The position numbers and the translations under genes are program-made. A stretch of 34,631 nucleotides of DNA. Origin: Pseudomonadota bacterium (GTDB lineage Bacteria > Actinomycetota > Actinomycetes > Actinomycetales > Cellulomonadaceae). Below the pieces are notes generated by a model. The model was not told where the DNA came from, did no database searches, and saw nothing but the letters and a program-made list of their open reading frames with translations. The stretch lies in contig JAKBFW010000009.1 in the NCBI GenBank assembly GCA_021833345.1, positions 1-34,631 on the forward strand, written 5' to 3'. Shown here piece by piece: positions 16,072 to 27,275 of the stretch; within the stretch, counting starts at the first letter, position 1, and each line of letters begins with the position of its first letter.

Positions 16072-16114
16072 ACGCACCTGCCCGCCGAGCGTCGTGCTCG
16101 GCGGGCAGGTGCGT
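16072..16114. terminator. strong hairpin terminator between convergent genes
   Basis: A perfect 19-bp inverted repeat (arms 16072-16090 and 16096-16114) encloses the 5-base loop GTCGT. It begins 18 bases after the binding-protein stop and ends 15 bases before the end of the convergent glycosyltransferase gene, so it can serve both. No T-run is present. Confidence 0.85.
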
Positions 16115-16128
16115 CCCGTCTCCTGGTG

Positions 16129-17174
16129 TCAGACGCCGAACCACTCCGTGACGCGATCGGCGATCGCCTTCTCGAACTGGTCGTCGTCGTGCCGGGCGCG
16201 CAGCCACTGGGCGAAGTTGCCGCCCGCGGCCTCGTCGAGCTCGCGTCGGCACGCGGCCGTCTCGGTCACCGCCCGGTACAGCATCTCCTCGGCGTCGGTC
16301 GGGGTGCGGTAGAGGAACGGGTACGAGGCTGGCAGGATCGCGCGCACCCACGGACGGTCGGGGAACACCCCGACCGCACCGGCGACGAGCGCCTCGATGT
16401 ACTCCAGGCCGTACGACTCGTCGGTCGCGGTCGCAAGGAACGCAGTGGTTCGGGCGAGCGCCTCCCAGTAGTCCTCGCGGCTCGCGGTGAGCGGGCCGAC
16501 CCAGGTCCAGTCCTTGCGGGACAGCGCCATCGCCCACTCGGAGATCAGGTGCGACTCGTGCAGGCGGGCCTCGACCCGGATCGGTGTGCGCTTGACCACG
16601 CGCTCGACGACGTCGAAGAACAGCTTCGGCTGCTTGCGCTCGGACAGGTAGATCGCCGGGTAGAGCACGACGGGGACCGCCGGCTCATGGCGGGGCCGCA
16701 CGTGCTCGAGCCGGATGCCGAGGTTGACCCAGGCGATCTTGGCCTTCTCCGCGATCGGCGAGATGGTCCAGCTCGAGACGATCTCGCGGACCTCGATGGC
16801 GGTGCGCTCGGAGTTGGCGAACGTCGGGAACAGGGCGCACGAGAGCGCGAGCGCGGCCCGCTCGACCGGATGGGTGTACTGCGACGTGTTCCACCAGATG
16901 AAGTTCATGATCTTCGGCTCGTCGCAGTTCGCCTTGAGCGTGCGCCACGTGCTGAGGGAGTCGATCACGTCCATCGCGATGACGACGGTGTCGTCGCCGT
17001 CCACGAACTCGAGCGGGATCATGTTGAACCCGGCGCAGTGGCGCGGTCCGGGGCCGATCAGCTCGGCACCGGGGAACACCCGCAGGAGGCGTCGGACCAG
17101 CGTCGCGCCGGCATCGTGACCGGCGACGTGCCCGTCGGAGTCGACCAGCGTCGCTGCGTACTGGATCGCGACCT

Positions 17175-17178
<4 letters not shown>
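16129..17178 (-). CDS. GT-B (GT4-like) glycosyltransferase family protein
   Basis: A 349-residue protein whose C-terminal half looks like a nucleotide-sugar glycosyltransferase of the GT-B fold: ATDESYGLEYIEALVAGAV contains an E-x7-E motif, and GVFPDRPWVRAILP follows. The N-terminal half (MKVAIQYAATLVDSDGHVAGHDAG) resembles the acceptor-binding Rossmann half with a Gly-containing first loop, but is not closely recognisable. No signal peptide or membrane segment is evident. Its ATG overlaps the stop of the pyrophosphatase gene (ATGA at 17175-17178), so translation is probably coupled. Many glycosyltransferase pathways release PPi when the sugar nucleotide is made, which would make the partnership logical, but no direct link can be seen. 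The acceptor is unknown. Confidence 0.72.
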
Positions 17179-19859
<2,681 letters not shown>

Positions 19860-19878
19860 GATTGCCTCTGGCTTTACT

Positions 19879-19894
19879 GGATAGCGACCTTGCT
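19879..19894. repeat. inverted repeat just upstream of the pyrophosphatase start
   Basis: ATAGC-GACCTT-GCTAT forms a perfect 5-bp dyad 20 bases upstream of the GTG, on the 5' side of the ribosome site. It could be an operator or a leader hairpin. It is too short to be sure of; no clear -35/-10 pair was found for this gene. Confidence 0.25.
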
Positions 19895-20008
19895 ATGACA
19901 CAGCCACGCTAGGCCGAAGCCCCATGACGTGCGTGTGACCTTCGACTCAGATCCCGGGTGAGGTCGCGGACGGATCGGACGACCGCGCGGACGCCGATGG
20001 CTCGTGGC

Positions 20009-20014
20009 TATAGT
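20009..20014 (+). promoter_or_regulatory. -10 element of the phosphoglycerate mutase promoter
   Basis: TATAGT matches the -10 consensus at five of six bases and lies 28 bp before the ATG, leaving a leader of about 20 bases that contains the ribosome site GGAGGGAGGG. No -35 is recognisable at the right distance. Confidence 0.4.
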
Positions 20015-20042
20015 CGCCGCGGTGACGGAGGGAGGGCGCTCG

Positions 20043-20792
20043 ATGGACGGCTCGGGGACCCTGACGCTCCTGCGGCACGGCGAGAGCACGTACAACGCGG
20101 CCCAGGTCTTCACGGGTCTGCTGGATGTCGACCTGTCTCCGCGGGGGGAGCGCCAGGCCCGCGCGGCCGGTCAGGTGCTCGCGGAGCGCGGCGCGATCCC
20201 GGACGTCGTCCTCTCGTCGCCGTTGCGACGTGCCCGCCGCACCGCGGACGCCGTGGTCGCCGAGCTGCGGCTCACGGTCCCGCTCGTCGAGGACTGGCGG
20301 CTCGAGGAGCGTGACTACGGCATCCTCACCGGTGTCCCCAAGCGGACGGTGGCGGAGCGGTACGGGCATGACCTGTTCTTTGCCTGGCGACGCACGCTGC
20401 ACGGGCGACCTCCGGCGGCCGAGCCGGCGGAGGTCGCGACCTGGGGCCTGGTCAGCACCCGTCCGCCGGAGCTGCCGGTGCCCGGATCGGGAGAGTCCTT
20501 GCACGACGTCATCGAGCGGGTGCGTCCGTGCTGGGAGCGGGAGATCCGGAGCAGGCTGCTGACCGGTCTGTGCGTGCTCGTCGTCGCTCATGGGAACAGC
20601 CTGCGTGCGCTGTGCGCCTTGATCGACGAGCTCGACGAGGACGAGCTCGAGGCGCTCAACCTGCCGGCGGGCCAGCCTCTGCGGTACGCCGTGACCGCGG
20701 ACGGGTGGTGCACGCCCCGCGGAGGGCAGTACCTCGACCCGGAGGCCGCGCGCGCGGGCGCCGAGCTGATCGCGGCGGAGGGCGGGACCTGA
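20043..20792 (+). CDS. gpmA: 2,3-bisphosphoglycerate-dependent phosphoglycerate mutase
   Basis: Glycolytic enzyme interconverting 3- and 2-phosphoglycerate through a phosphohistidine. At 249 residues it is the usual size. The phospho-acceptor His12 is in LLRHGESTYN, the general acid-base Glu89 in RLEERDYGILTG (family consensus usually NERHYGxLxG), and the second catalytic His183 in VVAHGNSLRAL; ESLHDVIERVRPCW is also typical. The acid-base motif has Asp where His is common (RDYG), so a broader phosphatase role in the histidine phosphatase superfamily is a minor alternative. The ATG at 20043 is preferred over a GTG at 20004 because GGAGGGAGGG immediately precedes it. It is divergent from the pyrophosphatase and followed closely by an MFS gene. 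Confidence 0.88.
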   Translation: MDGSGTLTLLRHGESTYNAAQVFTGLLDVDLSPRGERQARAAGQVLAERGAIPDVVLSSPLRRARRTADAVVAELRLTVPLVEDWRLEERDYGILTGVPKRTVAERYGHDLFFAWRRTLHGRPPAAEPAEVATWGLVSTRPPELPVPGSGESLHDVIERVRPCWEREIRSRLLTGLCVLVVAHGNSLRALCALIDELDEDELEALNLPAGQPLRYAVTADGWCTPRGGQYLDPEAARAGAELIAAEGGT

Positions 20793-20794
20793 GG

Positions 20795-22084
20795 GTGCCT
20801 CTCGACGACGGTCCTGACGGTCCCGACGACGGCTCCGCGGTGCCGGAGGCCCGGCCGGACGCCGCCCGATGGTTGACCCCGGGTGTCGCGAGCGTCGGCG
20901 CGGCGTCGTTCTTCTCCGATGCAGGCCACGAGATGGCCACGAGCGTGCTCCCGACGTTCCTCAGCGCGACCCTCGGGGCCGGTCCCGGCGCGCTCGGCGC
21001 GATCGAGGGAGTCTCCGATGCGCTGATCGGCCTGAGCAAGCTCGCCGGCGGCCCGCTCTCGAACGACCCGCACCGACGTGCGCGGCTCGCTCGGGGCGGG
21101 TATCTCGTGACCGCGGTGGCGACGGCGGCGATCGGGTTGACCACCGCCGTCTGGCAGGTCGCCGGGCTGCGTGCGCTCGCCTGGATGTCCCGCGGCATCC
21201 GCTCGCCGGCACGCGACACGCTGCTCGTGTCACTGGTCCCGCGCGAGGCCTACGGTCGCGCGGCCGGGGTCGAGCGTGCCGGTGACAACGCCGGCGCCGT
21301 CGTCGGCCCGCTCCTGGCCGCCGCTCTCGTCGGGGTCCTCGGCGTCCGGCACGTGATCCTGCTCGCGTTCATCCCGTCGGTCTTCGCGGTGGCGGGGATC
21401 ACCATCGCGGCCCGAGAGGCACGCCGCACCCTGCGGGTGCCCGACGGCCGGCGCACGTTGTCGTTCAACCTGCGGGAGCTGCGCGAGGCGGGGCTCGTGC
21501 GGGCCTTCCTGCCGGTGGCTCTCTTCGAGCTGGGCCACGTCGCGACGACGCTGCTCATCCTCCGTGCCACGGACCTGCTCCAGGTCGACGGTCGCGGCGC
21601 GGCGGCGGCGACGAGCCTCGCGATCCTCCTGTACGCCGCGCACAACGGTGCCGCGACCATCGCCGCCCTCGGCGGAGGTCGGATGATCGACCGCACCAGC
21701 CCGCGGCTCGTGTTTGCGGGCGGGGTGGCCGTGTACGTCATCGCGTACGCGGCCTTCGCCTCGGGAGTGCACTCCTGGCTCTTCCTTCTCGCGGCGTTCG
21801 CGTCGGCCGGGGTGGGGATCGGCCTCGCCGAGACCGCCGAGTCGACGATGGTGGCCGTGATGCTTCCCGACCGGCTGCGCGGCAACGGGTACGGCGTCCT
21901 CGGCCTCGTCCAGTCCGTCGGGGACCTGGGGGCGTCTCTCGTCGTCGGCGTGATCTGGGCGACGGTCGCCCCCGGACTTGCGTTCGGGTACGCCGCCGCG
22001 TGGATGGTTGCCTCGCTGGTCGCCGTCCTCCTGATCGCGCGGAGCGGCCGAGGTCGGGGCGGGAGCGAGCAGGGCGCAGTCTGA
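20795..22084 (+). CDS. major facilitator superfamily transporter
   Basis: An integral membrane transporter of 429 residues with about 12 predicted helices. The N-terminal motif SFFSDAGHEMATSVLPTFL and the cytoplasmic loop region MSRGIRSPARDTLLVSLVPREAYGRAAGVERAGDNAGAVVGP belong to an MFS subgroup found in many bacteria, usually annotated only as MFS. The substrate is unknown. The GTG at 20795 begins two bases after the mutase stop; a GGAGGG lies about 12 bases upstream, so a later in-frame start cannot be excluded. The first 25 residues are acidic and Asp/Gly/Pro-rich. Probably co-transcribed with the mutase. Confidence 0.85.
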   Translation: MPLDDGPDGPDDGSAVPEARPDAARWLTPGVASVGAASFFSDAGHEMATSVLPTFLSATLGAGPGALGAIEGVSDALIGLSKLAGGPLSNDPHRRARLARGGYLVTAVATAAIGLTTAVWQVAGLRALAWMSRGIRSPARDTLLVSLVPREAYGRAAGVERAGDNAGAVVGPLLAAALVGVLGVRHVILLAFIPSVFAVAGITIAAREARRTLRVPDGRRTLSFNLRELREAGLVRAFLPVALFELGHVATTLLILRATDLLQVDGRGAAAATSLAILLYAAHNGAATIAALGGGRMIDRTSPRLVFAGGVAVYVIAYAAFASGVHSWLFLLAAFASAGVGIGLAETAESTMVAVMLPDRLRGNGYGVLGLVQSVGDLGASLVVGVIWATVAPGLAFGYAAAWMVASLVAVLLIARSGRGRGGSEQGAV

Positions 22085-22180
22085 GCCGGCGGGTGACGGG
22101 ACCGCGCGACGTGGGCCGGAGACCCTTCCCGCCCGCCCGTCCGCTCGCTCCGTGCCGACGCATGAGTCAGGGTGGTCGCC

Positions 22181-24379
22181 ATGACGAACCGCCTCGCGCG
22201 CGCGACCAGTCCGTACCTCCAGCAGCACGCCGAGAACCCGGTCGACTGGTACGAGTGGGGCGAGGAGGCGTTCGCCGAGGCGCGCCGCCGGGACGTCCCG
22301 CTGCTGATCTCGATCGGGTACGCAGCGTGCCACTGGTGCCACGTGATGGCGCACGAGTCCTTCGAGGACCCTGCCACGGCGGCCGCGATGAACGCGCGCG
22401 TCATCGCGGTGAAGGTCGACCGCGAGGAGCGGCCCGACGTCGACGCCGTGTACATGGACGTGACGCGGGCGACGACCGGGAGCGGCGGCTGGCCGATGAC
22501 CGTGTTCGCGACGCCGGACGGCGAGCCGTTCTACGCCGGTACGTACTTCCCACCGAGCCCGTCGCACGGACTCCCGTCGTTCGGTCAGGTGCTCGACGCG
22601 ATGCACGACGCGTGGACGACCCGGCGCGACGAGGTCGAGCGGAGCGTGCTGAGCATCCGTGCTGCGCTTGCAGGCGAGAGCGCCACGATGCCTCGGGACG
22701 GCGACGGTGGGGACGCTCCCGCCTCGAGCGGCGGCGCTCGCGGACCTGCGCCGGCGTCCGCCGCTCCCGTGGTCGACCCCGCCGTACCGCGTCGCGCGCT
22801 CGCGGCGGTGGCGCGGGACTACGACGGCGTGCGCGGCGGGTTCGGCGGAGCACCCAAGTTCCCCCCGTCGATGCTGCTCGAGTGGCTCCTTCGGTACGGT
22901 GCGTCGCACGAGCGTCCGGGTGCCCGGGACGCCCTCGCGATGGCCGAGCGGACACTCGAAGCGATGGCCCGCGGCGGGATCTACGACCAGCTCGGAGGCG
23001 GCTTCGCGCGGTACTCGGTCGATGCGGCGTGGCTCGTGCCGCACTTCGAGAAGATGCTCTACGACAACGCCCTGCTGCTGCGCGTGTACGCGCACTGGTG
23101 GCGCGCGACCCGGTCACCGCTCGCGCGCCGCATCGCCGAGGAGACCGCGTCGTGGCTGCTTCGCGAGCTCCGCACGCCTGAGGGCGGCTTCGCGTCGTCT
23201 CTCGATGCCGACTCTCTCGACGCCGACACGTCCGCCGCCGACCGCGACATCGGTCACGCCCCGGCCCACGCCGCAACCCCGCTCGAGGGCGCCTTCTACG
23301 TCTGGGATCGGGAGGACCTCGTCGCGGCGCTCGGAGCCGAGGACGCCACCTGGGCCGCGATGACGTGGGGCGTCACGGCGCGCGGGACCTTCGAGCGCGG
23401 CGCGTCGGTGCTGCAGCTGCCGCACGACCCCGCGGATGTCGGTCGCTACGAGGCCGTGCGGTCCCGGCTGCTCGCCGCCCGTGGCACCCGGCCGCTCCCG
23501 GCGCGCGACGACAAGGTCGTTGCGTCGTGGAACGGTCTCGCGATCGCTGCGCTGGCCGACGCGGGCGACCTGTTCGAGCGACCGGAGTGGGTGCGCGCGG
23601 CCGTGGAGGCCGCGGAGCACGTCACCCGCGTGCACCTGCGGCACGACGCGTCAGGCGTGCGGCTCTCGCGCACGTCGCGAGACGGCGCTGCCGGGACCGC
23701 ACCCGGCGTCCTCGAGGACTATGCGAACCTGGCGGACGGCCTGCTCACGCTGTGCCAGGCGACGGGTGCGGCGCGGTGGCTGACGCGCGCGGGCGAGCTC
23801 CTCGGTGAGGTCCTCAGTCGCTTCTCCGACGGGAGGGGCGGGTTCTACGACACCGCGCACGACGAGACCGACGCCGTCCTGGAGAGGATCGGTCGGCCGC
23901 GCGAGATCGCCGACGGACCGATACCGTCCGGGCAGGCGGCGGCGTCCGGTGCTCTCCTGACCTACGCCGCGTTGACGGGCTCGGACCAGGACAGGGGCGC
24001 TGCCGAGCGTGCGCTGCGCGAGCCGCTGCTGCTCGCCGAGGCGCACCCGCAGGCGGCGGGGTGGGCGCTGGCGGTCGCCGAGGCCCTGCTGGACGGGCCG
24101 CGCGAGGTCGCCGTCGTCGGACCTTCGGGCGACCCGGGGACCGAGGCGCTCCGTCGGGTCGCGGTGCTCTCGACGGCACCCGGTGCGGTTCGTGCGGTCG
24201 GCACCGGCCACGCGGCGACGGGAGGCCGTCGTGCGGCACCGCGGATCTGGGATGCCGTGCCTCTCCTCGAGGAACGGCCGATGGTCGGTGGACGGCCGAC
24301 CGCGTACGTCTGCCGGGGCTTCGTGTGCGACCGTCCGACGACGGACCCCGCCGAGCTCGCGGCGTCGCTGGCGCCCTGA
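22181..24379 (+). CDS. thioredoxin-domain protein of the YyaL/DUF255 (SPATA20-like) family
   Basis: A cytoplasmic protein of 732 residues. The N-terminal thioredoxin-like domain starts with [24 protein letters not shown] and carries the conserved CHWCHVM motif at 50-56. [37 protein letters not shown] block, then an alpha/alpha toroid with [11 protein letters not shown], follows the family order to the end. Members are widespread from bacteria to mammals, but the biochemical role is unsettled; a sugar-epimerase-like toroid has been noted. The ATG at 22181 has AGGGTGG about 7 bases upstream; a GTG three codons earlier is also possible. A low-complexity Gly/Ala/Pro insert of about 30 residues lies near 170-205. 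Confidence 0.9.
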   Translation: MTNRLARATSPYLQQHAENPVDWYEWGEEAFAEARRRDVPLLISIGYAACHWCHVMAHESFEDPATAAAMNARVIAVKVDREERPDVDAVYMDVTRATTGSGGWPMTVFATPDGEPFYAGTYFPPSPSHGLPSFGQVLDAMHDAWTTRRDEVERSVLSIRAALAGESATMPRDGDGGDAPASSGGARGPAPASAAPVVDPAVPRRALAAVARDYDGVRGGFGGAPKFPPSMLLEWLLRYGASHERPGARDALAMAERTLEAMARGGIYDQLGGGFARYSVDAAWLVPHFEKMLYDNALLLRVYAHWWRATRSPLARRIAEETASWLLRELRTPEGGFASSLDADSLDADTSAADRDIGHAPAHAATPLEGAFYVWDREDLVAALGAEDATWAAMTWGVTARGTFERGASVLQLPHDPADVGRYEAVRSRLLAARGTRPLPARDDKVVASWNGLAIAALADAGDLFERPEWVRAAVEAAEHVTRVHLRHDASGVRLSRTSRDGAAGTAPGVLEDYANLADGLLTLCQATGAARWLTRAGELLGEVLSRFSDGRGGFYDTAHDETDAVLERIGRPREIADGPIPSGQAAASGALLTYAALTGSDQDRGAAERALREPLLLAEAHPQAAGWALAVAEALLDGPREVAVVGPSGDPGTEALRRVAVLSTAPGAVRAVGTGHAATGGRRAAPRIWDAVPLLEERPMVGGRPTAYVCRGFVCDRPTTDPAELAASLAP

Positions 24380-24436
24380 CCGATCGGCGGTCGTCTACGG
24401 GGCGCGCCGACCCGGTCGCCGGCGACGGCGGGCGGG

Positions 24437-25363
24437 TCAGCCCAGGTGGTCGAGGAACCGCAGGATCAGACCCTCGCGGAGCGCCCAGGGCGAGACCTCG
24501 AGCTCGGCGAGCCCGAACGTCCGCATGGTCGCCGCGAGCACGACGGCACCTGCGACGATCTGAAAGGTGCGATCCGCGGTGATGCCCGGCAGCGCGGGCC
24601 GGGCGTCGGCGGGGATCTTCGCCAGCCGCGGGATCCAGTCCTCGAGCGCGGACCTGCGCAGCAGGAACCGGTCCTGCGGCCCGACCCCGTCCGCCACCGA
24701 CCCGGCCAGTCGCGCGAGCGAGCGGATCGTCTTGGAGGACCCGACGACGTGGGCCGGCTTCGGGGAGGCCGCGAAGCGGTCCACGACCTCGGCCAGCAGG
24801 TGGGACGCGTGCGCGCGCAACGCCGCCACCTGCGCGCTGCTCGGTGGGTCGTCGGGCAGGAACCCGATCGTCGAGCGCCCGGCACCGAGCGGCAACGACA
24901 CCGCGACGTCCGGGTCCTCGCTCCCGCCGGCGGCGATCTCGAGCGAACCTCCACCGATGTCGAGCAGCAGCACGTCGCCAGCCGACCACCCGTACCAGCG
25001 GCGCACCGCGAGGAACGTGACGCGGGCCTCCTCCTCGCCGGTGAGCACCTGGAGCCGCACGCCCGTCTCGGCGGCGACCCGGTCGAGCACCTCGGCGCCG
25101 TTGGGTGCCTCGCGCAGGGCGGAGGTCGCGAAGGGGAGGAGCTCGTCGATCCCGGCGTCCTTGGCCTGCCGGGCGGCGGCCGTGACGGCGTCCACGACGG
25201 CGCGCACGCCCTCGGGGCGGATCGTCCCGGACGGCTCGAGGTACCGCATGAGGCGCAGGACGGACTTGTGCGAGGACTGGGGAACCGGCGGTCCACCGGG
25301 GTGGGCGTCCACGACCAGCAGGTGCACGGTGTTCGAACCGACGTCCAGCACACCCAGTCGCAT
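24437..25363 (-). CDS. Ppx/GppA family phosphatase (exopolyphosphatase-like)
   Basis: A 308-residue member of the ASKHA-fold Ppx/GppA family, which hydrolyses polyphosphate or pppGpp. Seen: the phosphate-1 loop GVLDVGSNTVHLLVVD (4-19), FATSALREAPNG, the GEEEA motif, and the phosphate-2 loop LLDIGGGSLEI near 145. It is the short actinobacterial type without the C-terminal HD domain of E. coli Ppx/GppA. The ATG at 25363 is the natural N-terminus; no good ribosome site precedes it. It is convergent with the YyaL-type gene and divergent from the next protein. Which of the two actinobacterial Ppx paralogues it is cannot be decided. Confidence 0.9.
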   Translation of the reverse strand: MRLGVLDVGSNTVHLLVVDAHPGGPPVPQSSHKSVLRLMRYLEPSGTIRPEGVRAVVDAVTAAARQAKDAGIDELLPFATSALREAPNGAEVLDRVAAETGVRLQVLTGEEEARVTFLAVRRWYGWSAGDVLLLDIGGGSLEIAAGGSEDPDVAVSLPLGAGRSTIGFLPDDPPSSAQVAALRAHASHLLAEVVDRFAASPKPAHVVGSSKTIRSLARLAGSVADGVGPQDRFLLRRSALEDWIPRLAKIPADARPALPGITADRTFQIVAGAVVLAATMRTFGLAELEVSPWALREGLILRFLDHLG

Positions 25364-25486
25364 GGGGTCACGCTACTGCGCGGGCCGTCGCGAGACGCCG
25401 GTCGACGGAGCTCGCGGACGCGTCGGGGTCGCCTGGGTGCCCACGCGGTCCGACCGGCTCCGCAGTGGCGTGACCTCGTGGGGACG

Positions 25487-26179
25487 GTGCCGGCGCCCGA
25501 GCCCTGGACGGCGATCATGGGCGGCGACCCGCGCGCGTGGCTCCTGGGGTGCGACGAGCCCGCCGCGCGGTGGATCGTGCTCTCCGAGCTGCTCGACCAG
25601 GCGCCCGGCGACCCGGATGTCGTGGCAGCCCACGCCGCCGTCGTCGCGGACCCCGGCACGCGTGCGCTGCTCGAGCGTGTGCGGGGCTGGGAGGCGGACA
25701 ACCACCAGTCTGGTCACGCCAGTCCCGCGTTCGCCCGGAACCTGCTCGGACTTCTCGCGGACACGGGCATGACGCCCGACGCGGACGACAGGATCGGGCG
25801 CATCCTCGACGCGTTCCTCGCGCATCAGGAACCCACGGGCCGGTTCCCGACGTTCGGCACGAGTCGTGCGTCGCCGTCGCCCGTCTGGGGAGCGCTGCTG
25901 TGCGACACGTACGCGATCACGGAGGTGCTCGTCCGGTTCGGGCTGTCGGAGCATCCGGCCGTCCGGCGCGCGTTGGACCGGATGGCGAACGACCTCGTCG
26001 CGACCAGGCAGGGCGACGCGTGGCCGTGCGTGCCGCACCCGGCGTCCGGGTTCGCGACCGTCCGGGTCGCCGTCGCGCTCCGACGGCTCTCCGACCTCGT
26101 GGAGGACGTCGCGGCCGTCGACGTGACTCGGCTCTCGAGCTCCAGGCGCGGGACCGGGGCGCCGGTTCTGCCGCGTTGA
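25487..26179 (+). CDS. hypothetical alpha-helical protein, weakly squalene-cyclase/prenyltransferase-repeat-like
   Basis: A 230-residue protein that I do not recognise with certainty. Its layout (WLLGCDEPAARWIVLSELLDQAPGDPDVVAAHAAV, then LLGLLADTG, ILDAFLAHQEPTGRF, RALDRMANDL) recalls short actinobacterial proteins with the alpha/alpha toroid of squalene cyclases. Those usually have a longer C-terminal part, and here the end (TRLSSSRRGTGAPVLPR) looks like a degraded or shortened tail. No signal peptide or membrane helix is present. Three in-frame starts are possible (GTG 25478, GTG 25487, ATG 25517); 25487 keeps the PEPWTAIMGGDP segment that such proteins carry. The reverse reading of the same region is a poor candidate. 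Function unknown. Confidence 0.6.
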   Translation: MPAPEPWTAIMGGDPRAWLLGCDEPAARWIVLSELLDQAPGDPDVVAAHAAVVADPGTRALLERVRGWEADNHQSGHASPAFARNLLGLLADTGMTPDADDRIGRILDAFLAHQEPTGRFPTFGTSRASPSPVWGALLCDTYAITEVLVRFGLSEHPAVRRALDRMANDLVATRQGDAWPCVPHPASGFATVRVAVALRRLSDLVEDVAAVDVTRLSSSRRGTGAPVLPR

Positions 26180-26181
26180 CA
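26176..26181 (+). promoter_or_regulatory. perfect -35 hexamer ahead of the electron-transfer operon
   Basis: TTGACA overlaps the TGA of the preceding gene and lies 111 bp before the first gene of the next operon. No good -10 is found at 16-18 bp (TAGAAG at 26194 is too close), so the promoter is only suggested. Confidence 0.25.
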
Positions 26182-26286
26182 CGGCGGCGACCGTAGAAGA
26201 TCCAGCCCACCGTACGGCGTTCTCACACGCAACATCCAGATTCGCACGACAGGGTGGTGTCGACGACGACGGAGAGGAGCGACGCG

Positions 26287-26622
26287 ATGGACATCAGAGA
26301 GTTCGGCCGGGAACGGACGAGGCAGGCGACGACGCTCGTCGCCATCGGGAGCGTCCTGGGCGTCGGCACGGTCTTCGGCGTGGCCGCTGCCGACATCGCC
26401 GCCACCAAGGCGGCCGCGGCGAGTGCGGGGACGTCGACGTCGTCGGGGACGACGCAGCTCCCGCAGCGGCGCAGCAGCTCGGATGACGGAACGTTCGGTC
26501 TGGGGCTGCCCGGGAGCTCCTCCCAGCCGGGGACCTCGTCGCAGTCCGGGACGTCGTCGGGCGCGAACCCGGTCCAGCCGGGCACGGGCAGCGTCCCGCA
26601 CGGCTTCTCGGCCGGGTCGTGA
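26287..26622 (+). CDS. small single-pass membrane protein with Ser/Gly/Thr-rich tail
   Basis: A 111-residue protein of unknown function. Residues 1-14 are basic and cytoplasmic (REFGRERTR), 15-40 form one hydrophobic helix (TTLVAIGSVLGVGTVFGVAA), and the rest is an Ala/Ser/Thr/Gly/Pro-rich tail with SSSQPGTSSQSGTSSG, predicted outside the membrane. No flavin-attachment or haem motif is seen. GAGGAG lies 7 bases before the ATG. It precedes the haem membrane protein, NuoF-like protein and ferredoxin on the same strand. In similar actinobacterial operons this position often carries an FMN-binding domain protein, so this may be a partner that lacks the flavin domain. That comparison is from memory of the families. 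Confidence 0.7.
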   Translation: MDIREFGRERTRQATTLVAIGSVLGVGTVFGVAAADIAATKAAAASAGTSTSSGTTQLPQRRSSSDDGTFGLGLPGSSSQPGTSSQSGTSSGANPVQPGTGSVPHGFSAGS

Positions 26623-26714
26623 CGTGACCACGTCCCGCGTCCACGCGACCGACGCGCCGCGTGCGGCACGGTGTCCCGCACCGAGTTCCGCACGACGCTG
26701 CGAGGTGATCGGTC

Positions 26715-27275
26715 GTGGCTGAGGCGTTCTGGGCCCTCGGGCGCGCCACCGGCGTGGTGTCGCTCGTCCTGTTCACGGTGACCGTCCTGCTCGGGATCCT
26801 CACCCGCTCGGGTCGCCCGGCACTGGGTCTGCCGCGCTTCGCGGTGACCCTGGTGCACCGGAACGTCTCGCTGCTGGCCACGGTCCTCGTGATCATCCAC
26901 GTGGCCTCGCTGCTCGCGGATCCCTATGCGCAGCTGCGGCTCGTCGACGTCGTGGTCCCGTTCCTCGGGACCGCGAAGCCGTTCTGGCTCGGGCTCGGCA
27001 CGTTCGCGTTCGACCTGGTGCTCGCGCTGGTGGTCACCGGGCTGCTGCGCCAACGCCTCGGGCAACGCGCCTTCCGGTTCGTCCACTGGTTCAGCTACGC
27101 GATGTGGCCCGTCGCGGTCCTGCACACGCTCGGTGACGGCAGCGACGTCGGGAAGTCCTGGCTCGTCCTGCTCCTGGTGCTGTGCGTGGGGTCCGTGCTG
27201 GTCTCCCTCGCCTGGCGGATGTCCGCGACGTTCATCGAGTACCAGCACACCCGGTTCGAGGAGGCACGTCGATGA
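26715..27275 (+). CDS. ferric-reductase-like haem membrane protein without flavin domain
   Basis: A 186-residue membrane protein with five to six helices, matching the transmembrane domain of ferric reductases and NADPH oxidases. His48 and His62 lie in one helix (VTLVHRN and VIIHVAS) and His124 and His137 in another (FRFVHWF and VAVLHTL). These spacings of 14 and 13 suit two stacked bis-His haems spanning the membrane. The FAD/NAD(P)H-binding domain of a complete ferric reductase is missing, so electrons must come from another protein. The GTG at 26715 follows GAGGTGATC. Its stop overlaps the NuoF-like start (ATGA). Inferred role: moving electrons from the cytoplasmic flavo-iron-sulfur protein to an outside acceptor. 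Confidence 0.85.
   Translation: MAEAFWALGRATGVVSLVLFTVTVLLGILTRSGRPALGLPRFAVTLVHRNVSLLATVLVIIHVASLLADPYAQLRLVDVVVPFLGTAKPFWLGLGTFAFDLVLALVVTGLLRQRLGQRAFRFVHWFSYAMWPVAVLHTLGDGSDVGKSWLVLLLVLCVGSVLVSLAWRMSATFIEYQHTRFEEARR

Noticed and set aside
19934-19950. TGTGACCTTCGACTCAG as a third Crp/GlxR site before the pyrophosphatase/mutase pair
   Set aside because: The left half fits TGTGA but the right half, ACTCA, does not match TCACA at the required spacing.
24409-24438. Nested inverted repeats GACCCG...CGGGTC and GTCGCC-GGCGAC between yyaL-type and ppx genes as a terminator
   Set aside because: The outer arm lies in the ppx stop codon, the inner stem has no loop, and similar short dyads are frequent at this GC content.
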